A DNA stretch of 64,000 nucleotides from CAMASH01 sp041746635 (GTDB lineage: Bacteria > Verrucomicrobiota > Verrucomicrobiia > Chthoniobacterales > Terrimicrobiaceae): NCBI GenBank assembly GCA_041746635.1, contig JBGTGQ010000081.1, positions 1 to 64,000 of the forward strand, in the 5' to 3' direction. The notes beneath the pieces are model-generated. The model did no database searches. It saw only the letters and a list, made by a program, of their open reading frames with translations, and had not been told where the DNA came from. Made by a program: the position numbers and the translations under genes. Of this stretch, positions 52,853 through 60,206 are shown one piece after another. Position 1 is the stretch's first letter. Each line of letters begins with the position of its first letter.

Positions 52853-54217
52853 ATGCCCGGCGTTTACATCAAGACCTATGGTTGCCAGATGAATGAGCGC
52901 GACTCCGAACAAGTCGCCCGCTCGCTCCTCGCGCGCGGTTACAGCTTGGTGGAAAAAGAAACCGAGGCCGACGTCATCCTGCTCAACACTTGCAGCGTGC
53001 GCGACATGGCCGAGCAAAAAGCCATCGGAAAAATGGGCATGCTCCAGCGGCTGCGCGCGAACCGGCCGCATTTGGTTTTCGGCTATCTCGGCTGCATGGC
53101 ACAAAGCCGCGGAGCCGAATTGCTCAAAACCTCGCCCGGCGTGGACCTCGTGGCCGGAACGCAAAAATTCCATCGCGTGGCCGACTACGTGGACGAACTC
53201 CTGCAACGACGAACAGACGCCCTGATGGATGATCCCCGCCTTCCCATCGTGGATGTGGCGGAAGAAATCGGCTCGCAGTCCACCATCCGCGATCACCTCG
53301 CCTCGGGAGTCCAAGCCTCGGCTTTTGTCTCCATCATGCAGGGTTGCAATATGCATTGCGCCTTCTGCATCGTTCCGCAAACCCGCGGGGCCGAGCGCAG
53401 CCGCACCATCGCCGACATCGTCGCCGAAGTGCGAGGTCTGAGCCAACGAGGCGTGAAGGAAGTCACCCTCCTCGGCCAGATCGTGAATCTTTACGGACGC
53501 CATGAATTTGAAAAACGCGGCGGCCTGAGTCCCTTCGTGCAACTGCTGGAAGGCGTCAGCACGGTGGAGGGGATTGACCGCGTGCGCTTCACTTCGCCCC
53601 ATCCGATTGGTTTTCGGGATGACCTGATCGCCGCCTTTGCCCGCCTGCCCAAGCTGGCCGAGCATGTCCACTTTCCCTTGCAAAGCGGATCGAACCGCAT
53701 CCTGAAAATCATGCGCCGGGGCTACACGGTGGAGAAATATCTCGACCTGGTCAGCCGCCTCCGCGCGGCGCGTCCCGGCATCGCCATCACCACGGACATC
53801 ATCGTCGGTTTTCCCGGTGAGACGGAGGAGGACTATCAGGAAACCCGCGCCGTGGCCGATGCCGCCAGCTTCGATAATGCCTATGTCTTCCGCTATTCGC
53901 CGCGTCGCGATACCCCCGCCGCCACCATGGACGATCAGATTTCCGAAGAGGTGAAAGAAGCCCGCAATAAGGATCTCCTCGACGTCATTAATCACCATAC
54001 CAGTGCAAAGCTGAATGCCCTGATCGGCCGGAAGGTGGAGATTCTTTGCGAGGGTCCGAGCAAGCACAATCCCAACCGCCTCTCCGGACGCACCCGCACC
54101 AACAAGGTCGTCGTCTTCGAGGGCGGAACGCGTCACATCGGCCAGATTTTTGACCTCACCATCGCCTCTGCTTCGAACTCCACCCTTTACGGCGATCCCG
54201 CCGTGCTCGATTCCTGA
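52853..54217 (+). CDS. miaB: tRNA-2-methylthio-N6-dimethylallyladenosine synthase
   Basis: Radical-SAM methylthiotransferase that adds a methylthio group at tRNA position A37. The 454-residue protein has the N-terminal MTTase domain with cluster cysteines in TYGCQMNERDSE, LLNTCSVRDMAEQKA and GYLGCMAQSRG, then the radical-SAM motif CNMHCAFC, and a C-terminal TRAM-like domain (LIGRKVEILCEGP and on). The QxLLGQxVN-like stretch TLLGQIVNLYG fits MiaB. It shares its direction with the rex gene, seven bases downstream. Confidence 0.95.
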   Translation: MPGVYIKTYGCQMNERDSEQVARSLLARGYSLVEKETEADVILLNTCSVRDMAEQKAIGKMGMLQRLRANRPHLVFGYLGCMAQSRGAELLKTSPGVDLVAGTQKFHRVADYVDELLQRRTDALMDDPRLPIVDVAEEIGSQSTIRDHLASGVQASAFVSIMQGCNMHCAFCIVPQTRGAERSRTIADIVAEVRGLSQRGVKEVTLLGQIVNLYGRHEFEKRGGLSPFVQLLEGVSTVEGIDRVRFTSPHPIGFRDDLIAAFARLPKLAEHVHFPLQSGSNRILKIMRRGYTVEKYLDLVSRLRAARPGIAITTDIIVGFPGETEEDYQETRAVADAASFDNAYVFRYSPRRDTPAATMDDQISEEVKEARNKDLLDVINHHTSAKLNALIGRKVEILCEGPSKHNPNRLSGRTRTNKVVVFEGGTRHIGQIFDLTIASASNSTLYGDPAVLDS

Positions 54218-54224
54218 TTCTATT

Positions 54225-54845
54225 GTGAAAGAACTCATTCCGCGGAAAACGGTTTACCGGCTCTCCCTCTACAACCGGTGTCTTGAACGCTTCGGGGAGA
54301 ACGGTGGCGGAACCGTTTCCTCCGAGACCCTCGCCAAAATCGCCGGGGTGAAACCCACCCAACTGCGCAAGGATCTCGGTTATTGCGGACAGATTGGAAA
54401 ACGCGGCCTCGGTTATGATGTCACCCTGCTGCGTCAGCGGCTGGCGGAAACTCTCGGCACCTCTCGCCTCCAGCCGGTCGTCCTCGTCGGCACCGGCAAT
54501 CTTGGTTCGGCCTTGCTGCGGTATCAGGAGGGGTTCGCCAAAGAGGGTTTTGAGATCGCCGCCGCGTTCGATCCTCTTCCACAGAAACGCGCCCCCGATA
54601 TTTCCGTGCCCATTCTGCCCATGACGGAACTCACCCGTTTTATCACGACACGCGGGGTGAAGATGGCCATCTTGTGCGTTCCGGGAACTGCGGCGCAGGA
54701 AGCCTGCAATGTTCTCCTCGCCAATGGCATTCAAGCCATTCTGAATTTTGCCCCTGTCATCCTGCAGACTCCCGCCGGGGTCGCGGTCAATAATGTCAAT
54801 CTCGCCATCGAACTCGAGAATTTGAGCTACTTCATTCAAGAATGA
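54225..54845 (+). CDS. rex: redox-sensing transcriptional repressor Rex
   Basis: NADH/NAD-ratio sensor that represses fermentative and respiratory genes. The 206-residue protein has an N-terminal winged helix (PRKTVYRLSLYNRCLERF, KPTQLRKDLGYCGQIGKRGLGYDV) and a Rossmann domain with LVGTGNLGSALLRY and the C-terminal swap helix LENLSYFIQE. Start is GTG at 54225; the longer frame from 54150 lies inside miaB. It begins a chain of four overlapping genes: rex, ogg, tonB, exbB, exbD. Confidence 0.95.
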   Translation: MKELIPRKTVYRLSLYNRCLERFGENGGGTVSSETLAKIAGVKPTQLRKDLGYCGQIGKRGLGYDVTLLRQRLAETLGTSRLQPVVLVGTGNLGSALLRYQEGFAKEGFEIAAAFDPLPQKRAPDISVPILPMTELTRFITTRGVKMAILCVPGTAAQEACNVLLANGIQAILNFAPVILQTPAGVAVNNVNLAIELENLSYFIQE

Positions 54846-55684
54846 GGCCGCCGAAAAAACTGGCGGAGATTTTTGCCCCGGAATTTAATTTGCGCCGCAC
54901 GTTGGAATGCGGACAGATTTTTCATGCCATGCCCGTGAGCGAAGGCTGGCAGGTCTTGGTGGATCGTATCCCCCTCTACATCGAGCAGAACGAGCGCATT
55001 TTGCGCGTTTCCGCCCGGCACGAATCTCTGGCGCGGAACTACCTTTCGCTCGATCATCCCCTGGAGACCGTTTACGCGACATTTCCCCCGGACCCCTTCA
55101 GCCGCGCCGCTTTGGAATCCTGCCGCGGGTTGCGCATTCTGCGGCAACCCCACTGGGAATGCCTGGCCACGTTCATCACATCTCCGATGAAACAAGTGGC
55201 CCACATCCGGCAGATTTCCCTCCATCTGCGCGAGCATTTCGGAACACCTGTCTCCGGCTCGCTCCTCAACGCTTATCCCACCCCAGAGCAACTCGCCCCC
55301 ACCACCGAACAGGAGCTGCGCGATTGCCGCCTCGGGTTTCGCGCCAAAAGCCTGCTCGCTACCGCGCGGGCAGTCGCATCAGGCAAAATGGATCTCGCCT
55401 CGCTGATTAAGCTGCCGACGGCTGAACTTCGCGCCCGGCTGTGTAAACTCCCGGGTGTCGGTCGCAAAGTGGCCAACTGCGTTTTGCTCTTCGCCTACGA
55501 ACGACTCGATGCCGTCCCCGTGGACGTCTGGATCGCCCGCATTCTGCTGGCCATGCGGCGGCGCAAATCTTCCCATCTCGAACTGGAACGCTTCTCCAAT
55601 CGCCGCTTTGGCGCTTACGCCGGCTACATCCAGCAATACCTTTTTCATCATGCCCGGATGACCAGGACCCTTCCCGCGCCATGA
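54842..55684 (+). CDS. 8-oxoguanine DNA glycosylase (OGG1-like)
   Basis: Base-excision repair glycosylase/lyase. The 280-residue protein has the N-terminal OGG_N domain with FNLRRTLECGQIFHAM and the helix-hairpin-helix LPGVGRKVANC, in which Lys follows the hairpin as in OGG1 (Lys249 equivalent), then VPVDVWIAR with catalytic Asp. No iron-sulfur Cys cluster is seen. It overlaps rex and tonB by four bases on each side. Confidence 0.88.
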   Translation: MRPPKKLAEIFAPEFNLRRTLECGQIFHAMPVSEGWQVLVDRIPLYIEQNERILRVSARHESLARNYLSLDHPLETVYATFPPDPFSRAALESCRGLRILRQPHWECLATFITSPMKQVAHIRQISLHLREHFGTPVSGSLLNAYPTPEQLAPTTEQELRDCRLGFRAKSLLATARAVASGKMDLASLIKLPTAELRARLCKLPGVGRKVANCVLLFAYERLDAVPVDVWIARILLAMRRRKSSHLELERFSNRRFGAYAGYIQQYLFHHARMTRTLPAP

Positions 55685-56670
55685 GTGCGTTCATGACTCT
55701 CGATTGGCGGAACGACGAGCAGCGCAAAACCGCCGCCGCCTTTCTCACTTCGCTGATCTTTCACCTGCTGCTCATTGTCTTGGTGGCGATATTTTTTGCC
55801 CTGCGTCCGGCTCCGGCCCCGCCTGTCATTGAGGAAGAGTCGGTCGAACTCACCATCATTGATCCCCCCGCCGAGAAGCCGAAAGCCAAACCGGCCTATA
55901 TCGAAACCCGCGAATCCCAGCGGGCCGACACGCCCCCGGAGAACATGGTCTTTGAATCCGATAAGGATAGCCGGGCCGCCGCCCTGCAGATGGCCGCCGG
56001 CGATGCTCCGCTTCCGACCCAGGACGGAGTGGAAAGCCCCGCCTTGGAATTTGAAAACAAGGAATACACTCCCGGCAAGTTAGCCAGCCCATCCGCCCCC
56101 GCAGTTCAGCCGCAGCCGAAGGAAAGCACTCCTCCCGAACCTCCAGCCGAACCCGTCTCCACCCCGCGCCAAACCACCCAACTGGCCCTGCTCGAACCAC
56201 CCAAACCCACGACTACACGGCGTCCCCAAACCAAACAGCCCCAGCCCGCTGTTCAGCCTCAGCCGCAGCAAGTGGCACAACCGCCCGGCTACCAACCCCA
56301 GACCCGCATTACCCGTATCCGCGGCAATATTTCAAACCGCGGCCGCTCTGCCGTCGATGCCACCGCCACCCCTCTGGGCCGTTACAAAAAAATGCTCTCC
56401 GACGCCATCGGCTCCCGCTGGTATTTTTACGTGAATAAACAAATGGGCCTGCTGACCATGGGCACGGTCGATCTCCACTTCGTCGTAACGGCCAGCGGCA
56501 AGGTGCAGAAAGTGGAGGTGATGCGCAATAGCTCGAACGAAAGCTTTGCGTCTTGCAGTGTGCGCGCAGTCATGGAAGCTGAAATTCCGCCGATTCCCAA
56601 GGAACTGGTTCCCATGCTCGAAAACGGCCGGATCGAAATCGACTACTCGTTCACCATCCTCTCAAATTAA
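55681..56670 (+). CDS. TonB-like energy transducer
   Basis: A 329-residue protein. A cytoplasmic N-terminus is followed by one TM helix (about 22-42: LTSLIFHLLLIVLVAIFFAL) and a Pro/Glu/Gln-rich periplasmic spacer (45-205). The C-terminal domain (about 235-329) has the TonB-like fold: LHFVVTASGKVQKVEVMRNSS and a closing IEIDYSFTILS. It should pass energy from the ExbB/ExbD complex to outer-membrane receptors. It is followed directly by those genes. Confidence 0.87.
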   Translation: MSAFMTLDWRNDEQRKTAAAFLTSLIFHLLLIVLVAIFFALRPAPAPPVIEEESVELTIIDPPAEKPKAKPAYIETRESQRADTPPENMVFESDKDSRAAALQMAAGDAPLPTQDGVESPALEFENKEYTPGKLASPSAPAVQPQPKESTPPEPPAEPVSTPRQTTQLALLEPPKPTTTRRPQTKQPQPAVQPQPQQVAQPPGYQPQTRITRIRGNISNRGRSAVDATATPLGRYKKMLSDAIGSRWYFYVNKQMGLLTMGTVDLHFVVTASGKVQKVEVMRNSSNESFASCSVRAVMEAEIPPIPKELVPMLENGRIEIDYSFTILSN

Positions 56671-57326
56671 TGGAATTCTTCACCGCATCCTTTATCCCAA
56701 GCATCCTCGATTTTTTCATCAACGGCGGCATTTTCATGTTTTTCCTGCTCTCCCTCTCGGTCGGGGCCGGCACGGTCATCATCTTGCGGGCTCTGGCTCT
56801 GCGCCAAGCCGGCGTGCTGCCCGAAGCACTTTGCGCCGAGATCGAACGCCTCGAGCCGGGTGCCGACCTCGACAAACTGCGCAAACTGATTCCGCAATAC
56901 CCTTCGCCGCTGGGCGGAGTCCTCGGCACTTTTTTCAAACACATCACCTGGCCGCGCGCTGAGGTCATCGAGGCGGTTCAGACCCGCGCCCGGCACGAAG
57001 TGGCCGGAATGGAAAAGGGCCTCGTCATTCTGGAAATCGCCACCGGCATAGCTCCCTTATTGGGACTGCTCGGAACGCTCTCCGGCCTGGTCGGCATCTT
57101 CGCCAGCATCGGGGCCGATCCCGTGGCGGTGGCTCGCGGGATTGCCGAGGCGTTGAACACCACCATCGTCGGCCTGGCCGTGGCGGTGCCCTGCATGATT
57201 ATGTACAATTACTTCCAGCGCCGCATCGAAGTCATGGCCGTGGAAATGGAGTCCCTCGTGGCCGATCTCGTCGCCAAGTGCTATCCGGAGGGCGCGACCC
57301 CGACGATCCTGAAAATCTCCCGATGA
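56670..57326 (+). CDS. exbB: MotA/TolQ/ExbB proton channel protein
   Basis: A 218-residue inner-membrane protein. TM segments lie near residues 15-37, 125-150 and 165-190, with the conserved IAPLLGLLGTLSGLVGIFASIG and ALNTTIVGLAVAVPCMIMYNYFQRRI blocks of the TolQ/ExbB family. It would form the proton channel with ExbD that drives TonB or the Tol system. Its ATG overlaps the tonB stop by one base (TAATG). TolQ is the alternative name, but the TonB-like gene next door favours ExbB. Confidence 0.92.
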   Translation: MEFFTASFIPSILDFFINGGIFMFFLLSLSVGAGTVIILRALALRQAGVLPEALCAEIERLEPGADLDKLRKLIPQYPSPLGGVLGTFFKHITWPRAEVIEAVQTRARHEVAGMEKGLVILEIATGIAPLLGLLGTLSGLVGIFASIGADPVAVARGIAEALNTTIVGLAVAVPCMIMYNYFQRRIEVMAVEMESLVADLVAKCYPEGATPTILKISR

Positions 57327-57751
57327 GGTTTTACACCCGCAAGCGGCGCACGCCTTCGATCGTCATCGTCTCACTGATCGATATTCTGGCTATTCTGCTC
57401 ATCTTTTTCATCGTCACCACCACCTTCCAGAAAAAGCAGCCGCAACTGCAAATCAATCTCCCGGAATCCAAGACCGCCGAACAATCCCCCGCGGAAAAAA
57501 TCGAACCCCTCGTTCTTCGCATCAAGTCTTCCGAGGAAATCACCCTCGATGAAAAACCGGTCACCCTCGAAAACCTCGCCTCCTCGCTCAAATCCCTGCG
57601 CGAACAATCTCCCGACCGCCCCGTCGTCATGCAGGCCGACCGCGAAGCCGCCTTCGGCGTGGTGGTCAAGGTGCTCGACGCCCTCAAGGACGCCGGCATC
57701 AAAAACATCCCCGCCTTCACCCAGCCGGCGGAGGAAAAACAGGACTTGTGA
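57323..57751 (+). CDS. exbD: ExbD/TolR biopolymer transport protein
   Basis: A 142-residue protein with one TM helix near residues 15-37 (IVIVSLIDILAILLIFFIVTT), containing the functional Asp in SLIDILAIL, and a periplasmic domain ending VVVKVLDALKDAGIKNIPAFTQP. Start ATG at 57323 overlaps the exbB stop (ATGA). A related tail fragment is found 1.5 kb on at 59213-59270. Confidence 0.92.
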   Translation: MRFYTRKRRTPSIVIVSLIDILAILLIFFIVTTTFQKKQPQLQINLPESKTAEQSPAEKIEPLVLRIKSSEEITLDEKPVTLENLASSLKSLREQSPDRPVVMQADREAAFGVVVKVLDALKDAGIKNIPAFTQPAEEKQDL

Positions 57752-57763
57752 CCGCATGCTCTT

Positions 57764-57783
57764 GTGAGATATTATTCTCTCAC
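57764..57783 (+). promoter_or_regulatory. inverted repeat before the antitoxin gene, candidate operator
   Basis: GTGAGA (57764-57769) and TCTCAC (57778-57783) flank an eight-base AT-rich centre containing TATTAT. It ends one base before the antitoxin ATG. Antitoxins of this family usually bind such palindromes to repress their own operon; binding is inferred. Confidence 0.6.
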
Positions 57784-57784
57784 G

Positions 57785-58024
57785 ATGAGAACCGCCACTG
57801 TCGCTGATCTGCGCAACGAATTTCCCAAGGTTTTCGCCTGGATCGAGGCCGGCGAAGAAATCGCCATCACCAAGCGTGGCCGCATCGTCGCCAGCCTGGC
57901 TCCTCCCAAACCTCGAAAGAAAAAAAAACTTGATTGGGCGGCGCGTTTGAAGACCCGGCCACCTGTCGGAAAAGGAATCTCCCAAGAAGCAACCGACAAT
58001 CTCTGGTCCGATCTGCGCGACTGA
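57785..58024 (+). CDS. Phd/YefM-type antitoxin
   Basis: A 79-residue antitoxin. The N-terminal fold reads ATVADLRNEFPKVFAWIEAGEEIAITKRGRIVASLAPP, a Phd/YefM DNA-binding domain. The C-terminal part (KKLDWAARLKTRPPVGKGISQEATDNLWSDLRD) is the toxin-binding tail. Start is ATG at 57785, after a 20-bp palindrome. It is followed four bases later by a PIN toxin gene. Confidence 0.9.
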   Translation: MRTATVADLRNEFPKVFAWIEAGEEIAITKRGRIVASLAPPKPRKKKKLDWAARLKTRPPVGKGISQEATDNLWSDLRD

Positions 58025-58028
58025 TCCT

Positions 58029-58469
58029 GTGGGCTCAACCACCTACCCCGATTCAAGTTTTTTGGCTTCGCTCGTTTGCCGGGACGCCAACAGCGCGGCG
58101 GCATCCAAATACATGCAGCATAACGAGAACGAGCTTGCCTTCACTCCCCTGCACCGCATCGAAACCCGCAACGCCCTTCGCAACGCCGCCGTACGCGGAG
58201 AAATCACCGAGGAAGAGCGCAAAAAGGCCTTCCGCAGAATCGAAGAAGATCTGCGGGACGGCTTTTTCATCCCCACCCCCTTTTCCTGGACGGACATCCT
58301 CCGCCGCGCCGACGAATTGAGCGAACGCCACCGGGAAAAAGACGGACAGCGCACCCTCGACCTCCTGCACGTGGCCATCGCCCTCGAACTCCGCGCCTCC
58401 GTTTTCCTTTCCTTCGACAAACGCCAGCGCCGCCTCGCCCGCGCCGCCGGGCTGCGCGTAAAACCCTGA
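58029..58469 (+). CDS. vapC: PIN-domain toxin (VapC type)
   Basis: A 146-residue PIN ribonuclease. Acidic active-site residues are in YPDSSFLASL (Asp8), HRIETRNALR (Glu), RTLDLLHVAIAL (Asp) and FLSFDKRQRRLA (Asp). VapC toxins cleave tRNA or rRNA. The start is GTG at 58029. With the preceding antitoxin it forms a complete toxin-antitoxin pair, inserted between exbD and def. Confidence 0.9.
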   Translation: MGSTTYPDSSFLASLVCRDANSAAASKYMQHNENELAFTPLHRIETRNALRNAAVRGEITEEERKKAFRRIEEDLRDGFFIPTPFSWTDILRRADELSERHREKDGQRTLDLLHVAIALELRASVFLSFDKRQRRLARAAGLRVKP

Positions 58470-58506
58470 GCATTCCCCGCACGATGAATGTTTCCTCTCC
58501 ATGTTA

Positions 58507-58535
58507 TTCGTGTAAATTCGCGTCCATTCGCGGTT
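58507..58535. repeat. single arm of a dispersed repeat (ATTCGCG-rich)
   Basis: ATTCGTGTAAATTCGCGTCC then ATTCGCGGTT: three ATTCG-type units at 10-11-bp spacing, just before the def start at 58541. It has the same design of short direct units as the palindromic repeats elsewhere, but only one arm is present. Confidence 0.55.
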
Positions 58536-58540
58536 AAAAA

Positions 58541-59095
58541 ATGATTCTCGAAATTGTCCAATACGGCCACCCCGCCCTTCGCGCCAAGGGAAGCCGCATC
58601 GAAAAAATCAACAAGGAAATCCGCCAACTGGCCGAAGACATGCTCGAAACCATGGTGGATGCTGACGGCGTGGGCCTCGCCGCCCAGCAAATCGGACGGC
58701 CGATCCAGATGTGTGTCGTTGATGTGGCCGGGGTGAAGGACCGCCCCAGCGCCCTGCGCCTCAGCGGCCAATCGGTCGAAATCGGCGGCCACATGCCGCT
58801 CGTCCTCATCAATCCCGAGGTGGAAACCTTCGGACGGCTCCACAGCGGCGCGGAAGGCTGCCTGAGCTTCCCTGGCCTGCAGGGCGACATCACACGCCCC
58901 TATTCCGTGCGGGTGAAAGCGCAGACCCTCGACGGCGAGGTCGAGTTCGAAGCCGACGGCCTCCTGGCCCGCGCCATCCAGCACGAACACGACCACCTCC
59001 ATGGCATTCTCTTTATTGATCGGATGGAACCCGCCCAGCGCAGGGATCTGGAGCCTGAGATGGAAAGCTTGAGGTCGTCAAATCCGCCTCATTAG
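58541..59095 (+). CDS. def: peptide deformylase
   Basis: Removes the formyl group from nascent proteins. The 184-residue protein has all three motifs: GVGLAAQQIG, EGCLSFPG (metal Cys) and QHEHDHLHG (metal His pair and catalytic Glu). The position after a toxin-antitoxin pair is without evident meaning. A hairpin overlaps its stop codon. Confidence 0.97.
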   Translation: MILEIVQYGHPALRAKGSRIEKINKEIRQLAEDMLETMVDADGVGLAAQQIGRPIQMCVVDVAGVKDRPSALRLSGQSVEIGGHMPLVLINPEVETFGRLHSGAEGCLSFPGLQGDITRPYSVRVKAQTLDGEVEFEADGLLARAIQHEHDHLHGILFIDRMEPAQRRDLEPEMESLRSSNPPH

Positions 59096-59105
59096 CCGGA
59101 TTTTT
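59080..59105 (+). terminator. possible terminator at the def stop
   Basis: AAATCCG (59080-59086) pairs with CGGATTT (59097-59103) around a ten-base loop, with a short T-run that starts inside the stem. The stop codon of def lies in the loop. The stem is weak, so this is a possible terminator only. Confidence 0.4.
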
Positions 59106-59423
59106 CATCCGCAGGACGATCTGCTCTTTTCCCAGTGATGAATCCGGCCGCAGATTCAACGTCTTCGCCGAAAGTTTCTGACCTCAAGGATCCGAACGGG
59201 ATGCTCTTCCTCAATGCTCGTCAAGGCGCTCGACGCCTTCAAGGAAACTGGTATAAAGAATATCCCACATTTACCTCGACGCAGACATGATCCTCCCCGA
59301 AATCATCCGATGCGGCCACACCGGCCTGTGCGTCCAAAGCATCGCACAGATCCAGATCCCGCGACTCTCCGAAGAAGATATAAAGGAACTGAAGCAAGAG
59401 ATCGAAGCCCTCCACATTGCGTT
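59106..59423. other. gap with gene relics before rfbF
   Basis: About 320 bp without a complete gene. It holds a fragment similar to the exbD 3' end (59213-59270) and a 46-residue reading frame (59287-59427) whose stop overlaps the rfbF start. The bases 59106-59212 show nothing recognisable. It looks like the scar of rearrangements at the left border of the sugar cluster. Confidence 0.5.
59213..59270 (+). pseudogene. fragment of an ExbD-like gene (3' end)
   Basis: The translation LVKALDAFKETGIKNIPHL compares with VVKVLDALKDAGIKNIPAF at the end of the exbD gene 1.5 kb upstream; about two thirds of the residues agree and the DNA is alike over some 47 bases. Nothing of the N-terminal TM part is present, so it is a remnant, either of an old duplication or of a second exbD. 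Confidence 0.6.
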
Positions 59424-59427
59424 ATGA
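59287..59427 (+). CDS. 46-residue reading frame, possibly the tail of a lost gene
   Basis: MILPEIIRCGHTGLCVQSIA, then a charged helix rich in Glu and Lys ending EALHIAL. Its TGA overlaps the rfbF ATG in an ATGA pattern like real genes in this genome. I do not recognise it. It may be a small gene, or the surviving end of a larger one removed by recombination. Confidence 0.35.
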   Translation: MILPEIIRCGHTGLCVQSIAQIQIPRLSEEDIKELKQEIEALHIAL

Positions 59428-60206
59428 AGGTCGTCATCCTTTGCGGTGGAAAAGGAACCCGGCTGCGCGAAGAAACGGAATACCGCCCAAAACCGATGCT
59501 GCCCATCGGAAACCGTCCGATTCTTTGACATATCATGAAAATTTATGCCAGCCAGGGCTTCACTGAGTTCATCCTTTGCCTGGGATACAAAGGGCAGGCC
59601 ATCAGAGACTACTTTCGCAACTACCTCTGGGAATCCTCGGATGTTACGCTCACCCTCGGTGACCGGGATTCCGTTTTTTTCCACGATCCCCGTGAGGAAT
59701 CCGGCTGGAAAATCACGCTCGCGGAAACAGGAGAAGACACTCTGACCGCTGGTCGCATCCACCGAATCAAACGCCATCTTGACGGCGACGACCAATTCCT
59801 TCTGACCTACGGCGACGGCGTCGGCGACATTAATGTCCGCGCCTGCCTCGAAAAGCACCTGAGAATGAACAGCGTATTGACCATGACAACCGTGCACCCT
59901 CCGGGGCGCTTCGGGGAGGTCTCGTGCAACGAGTCTGGAAAAGTGACTTCCTTCAACGAGAAACCCCAAACCGTGGAGGGTTGGATCAATGGCGGATTCT
60001 TTTGCGCCTCGTCCGAACTCTTCGCCTACCTGGAAAACGCTGATAACATGCTGTTGGAAAAGGAACCCATGCAACGCCTTGCCACGGAAGGCCGCCTGCA
60101 CACCCACCGTCATACCGGCTTTTGGCAACCGATGGATACCTATCACGAATTTCTGCAACTGAATGCCCTGTGGACACAGGGGAACGCTCCATGGAAGATC
60201 TGGTAG
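59424..60206 (+). pseudogene. rfbF: glucose-1-phosphate cytidylyltransferase with an in-frame TGA at codon 35
   Basis: The enzyme makes CDP-glucose from CTP and glucose 1-phosphate. The reading frame 59424-60206 codes for 260 residues, the normal family length, but codon 35 (59526-59528) is TGA. The start matches RfbF well (MKVVILCGGKGTRLREETEY, KPMLPIGNRPIL), and the family has Trp at the interrupted place (PILWHIMKIY). From ATG 59535 the rest is open and typical (FILCLGYKGQAI, YGDGVGDIN, FNEKPQTVEGWINGGFF). A restart would lose the nucleotide-binding loop. The single lesion could be a recent nonsense change, read-through, or sequencing error. It overlaps rfbG by 16 bases. Confidence 0.82.

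Noticed and set aside
52838..54238. 466-residue open frame on the minus strand
   Set aside because: It is antisense to miaB, whose radical-SAM motifs are unmistakable; the long opposite frame comes from GC-rich codon bias.
59526..59528. TGA as a sense codon for Trp (recoded genome)
   Set aside because: TGA is the normal stop of many other genes here, including most ATGA overlaps, so a changed code is not possible; a single nonsense change or local read-through is left.
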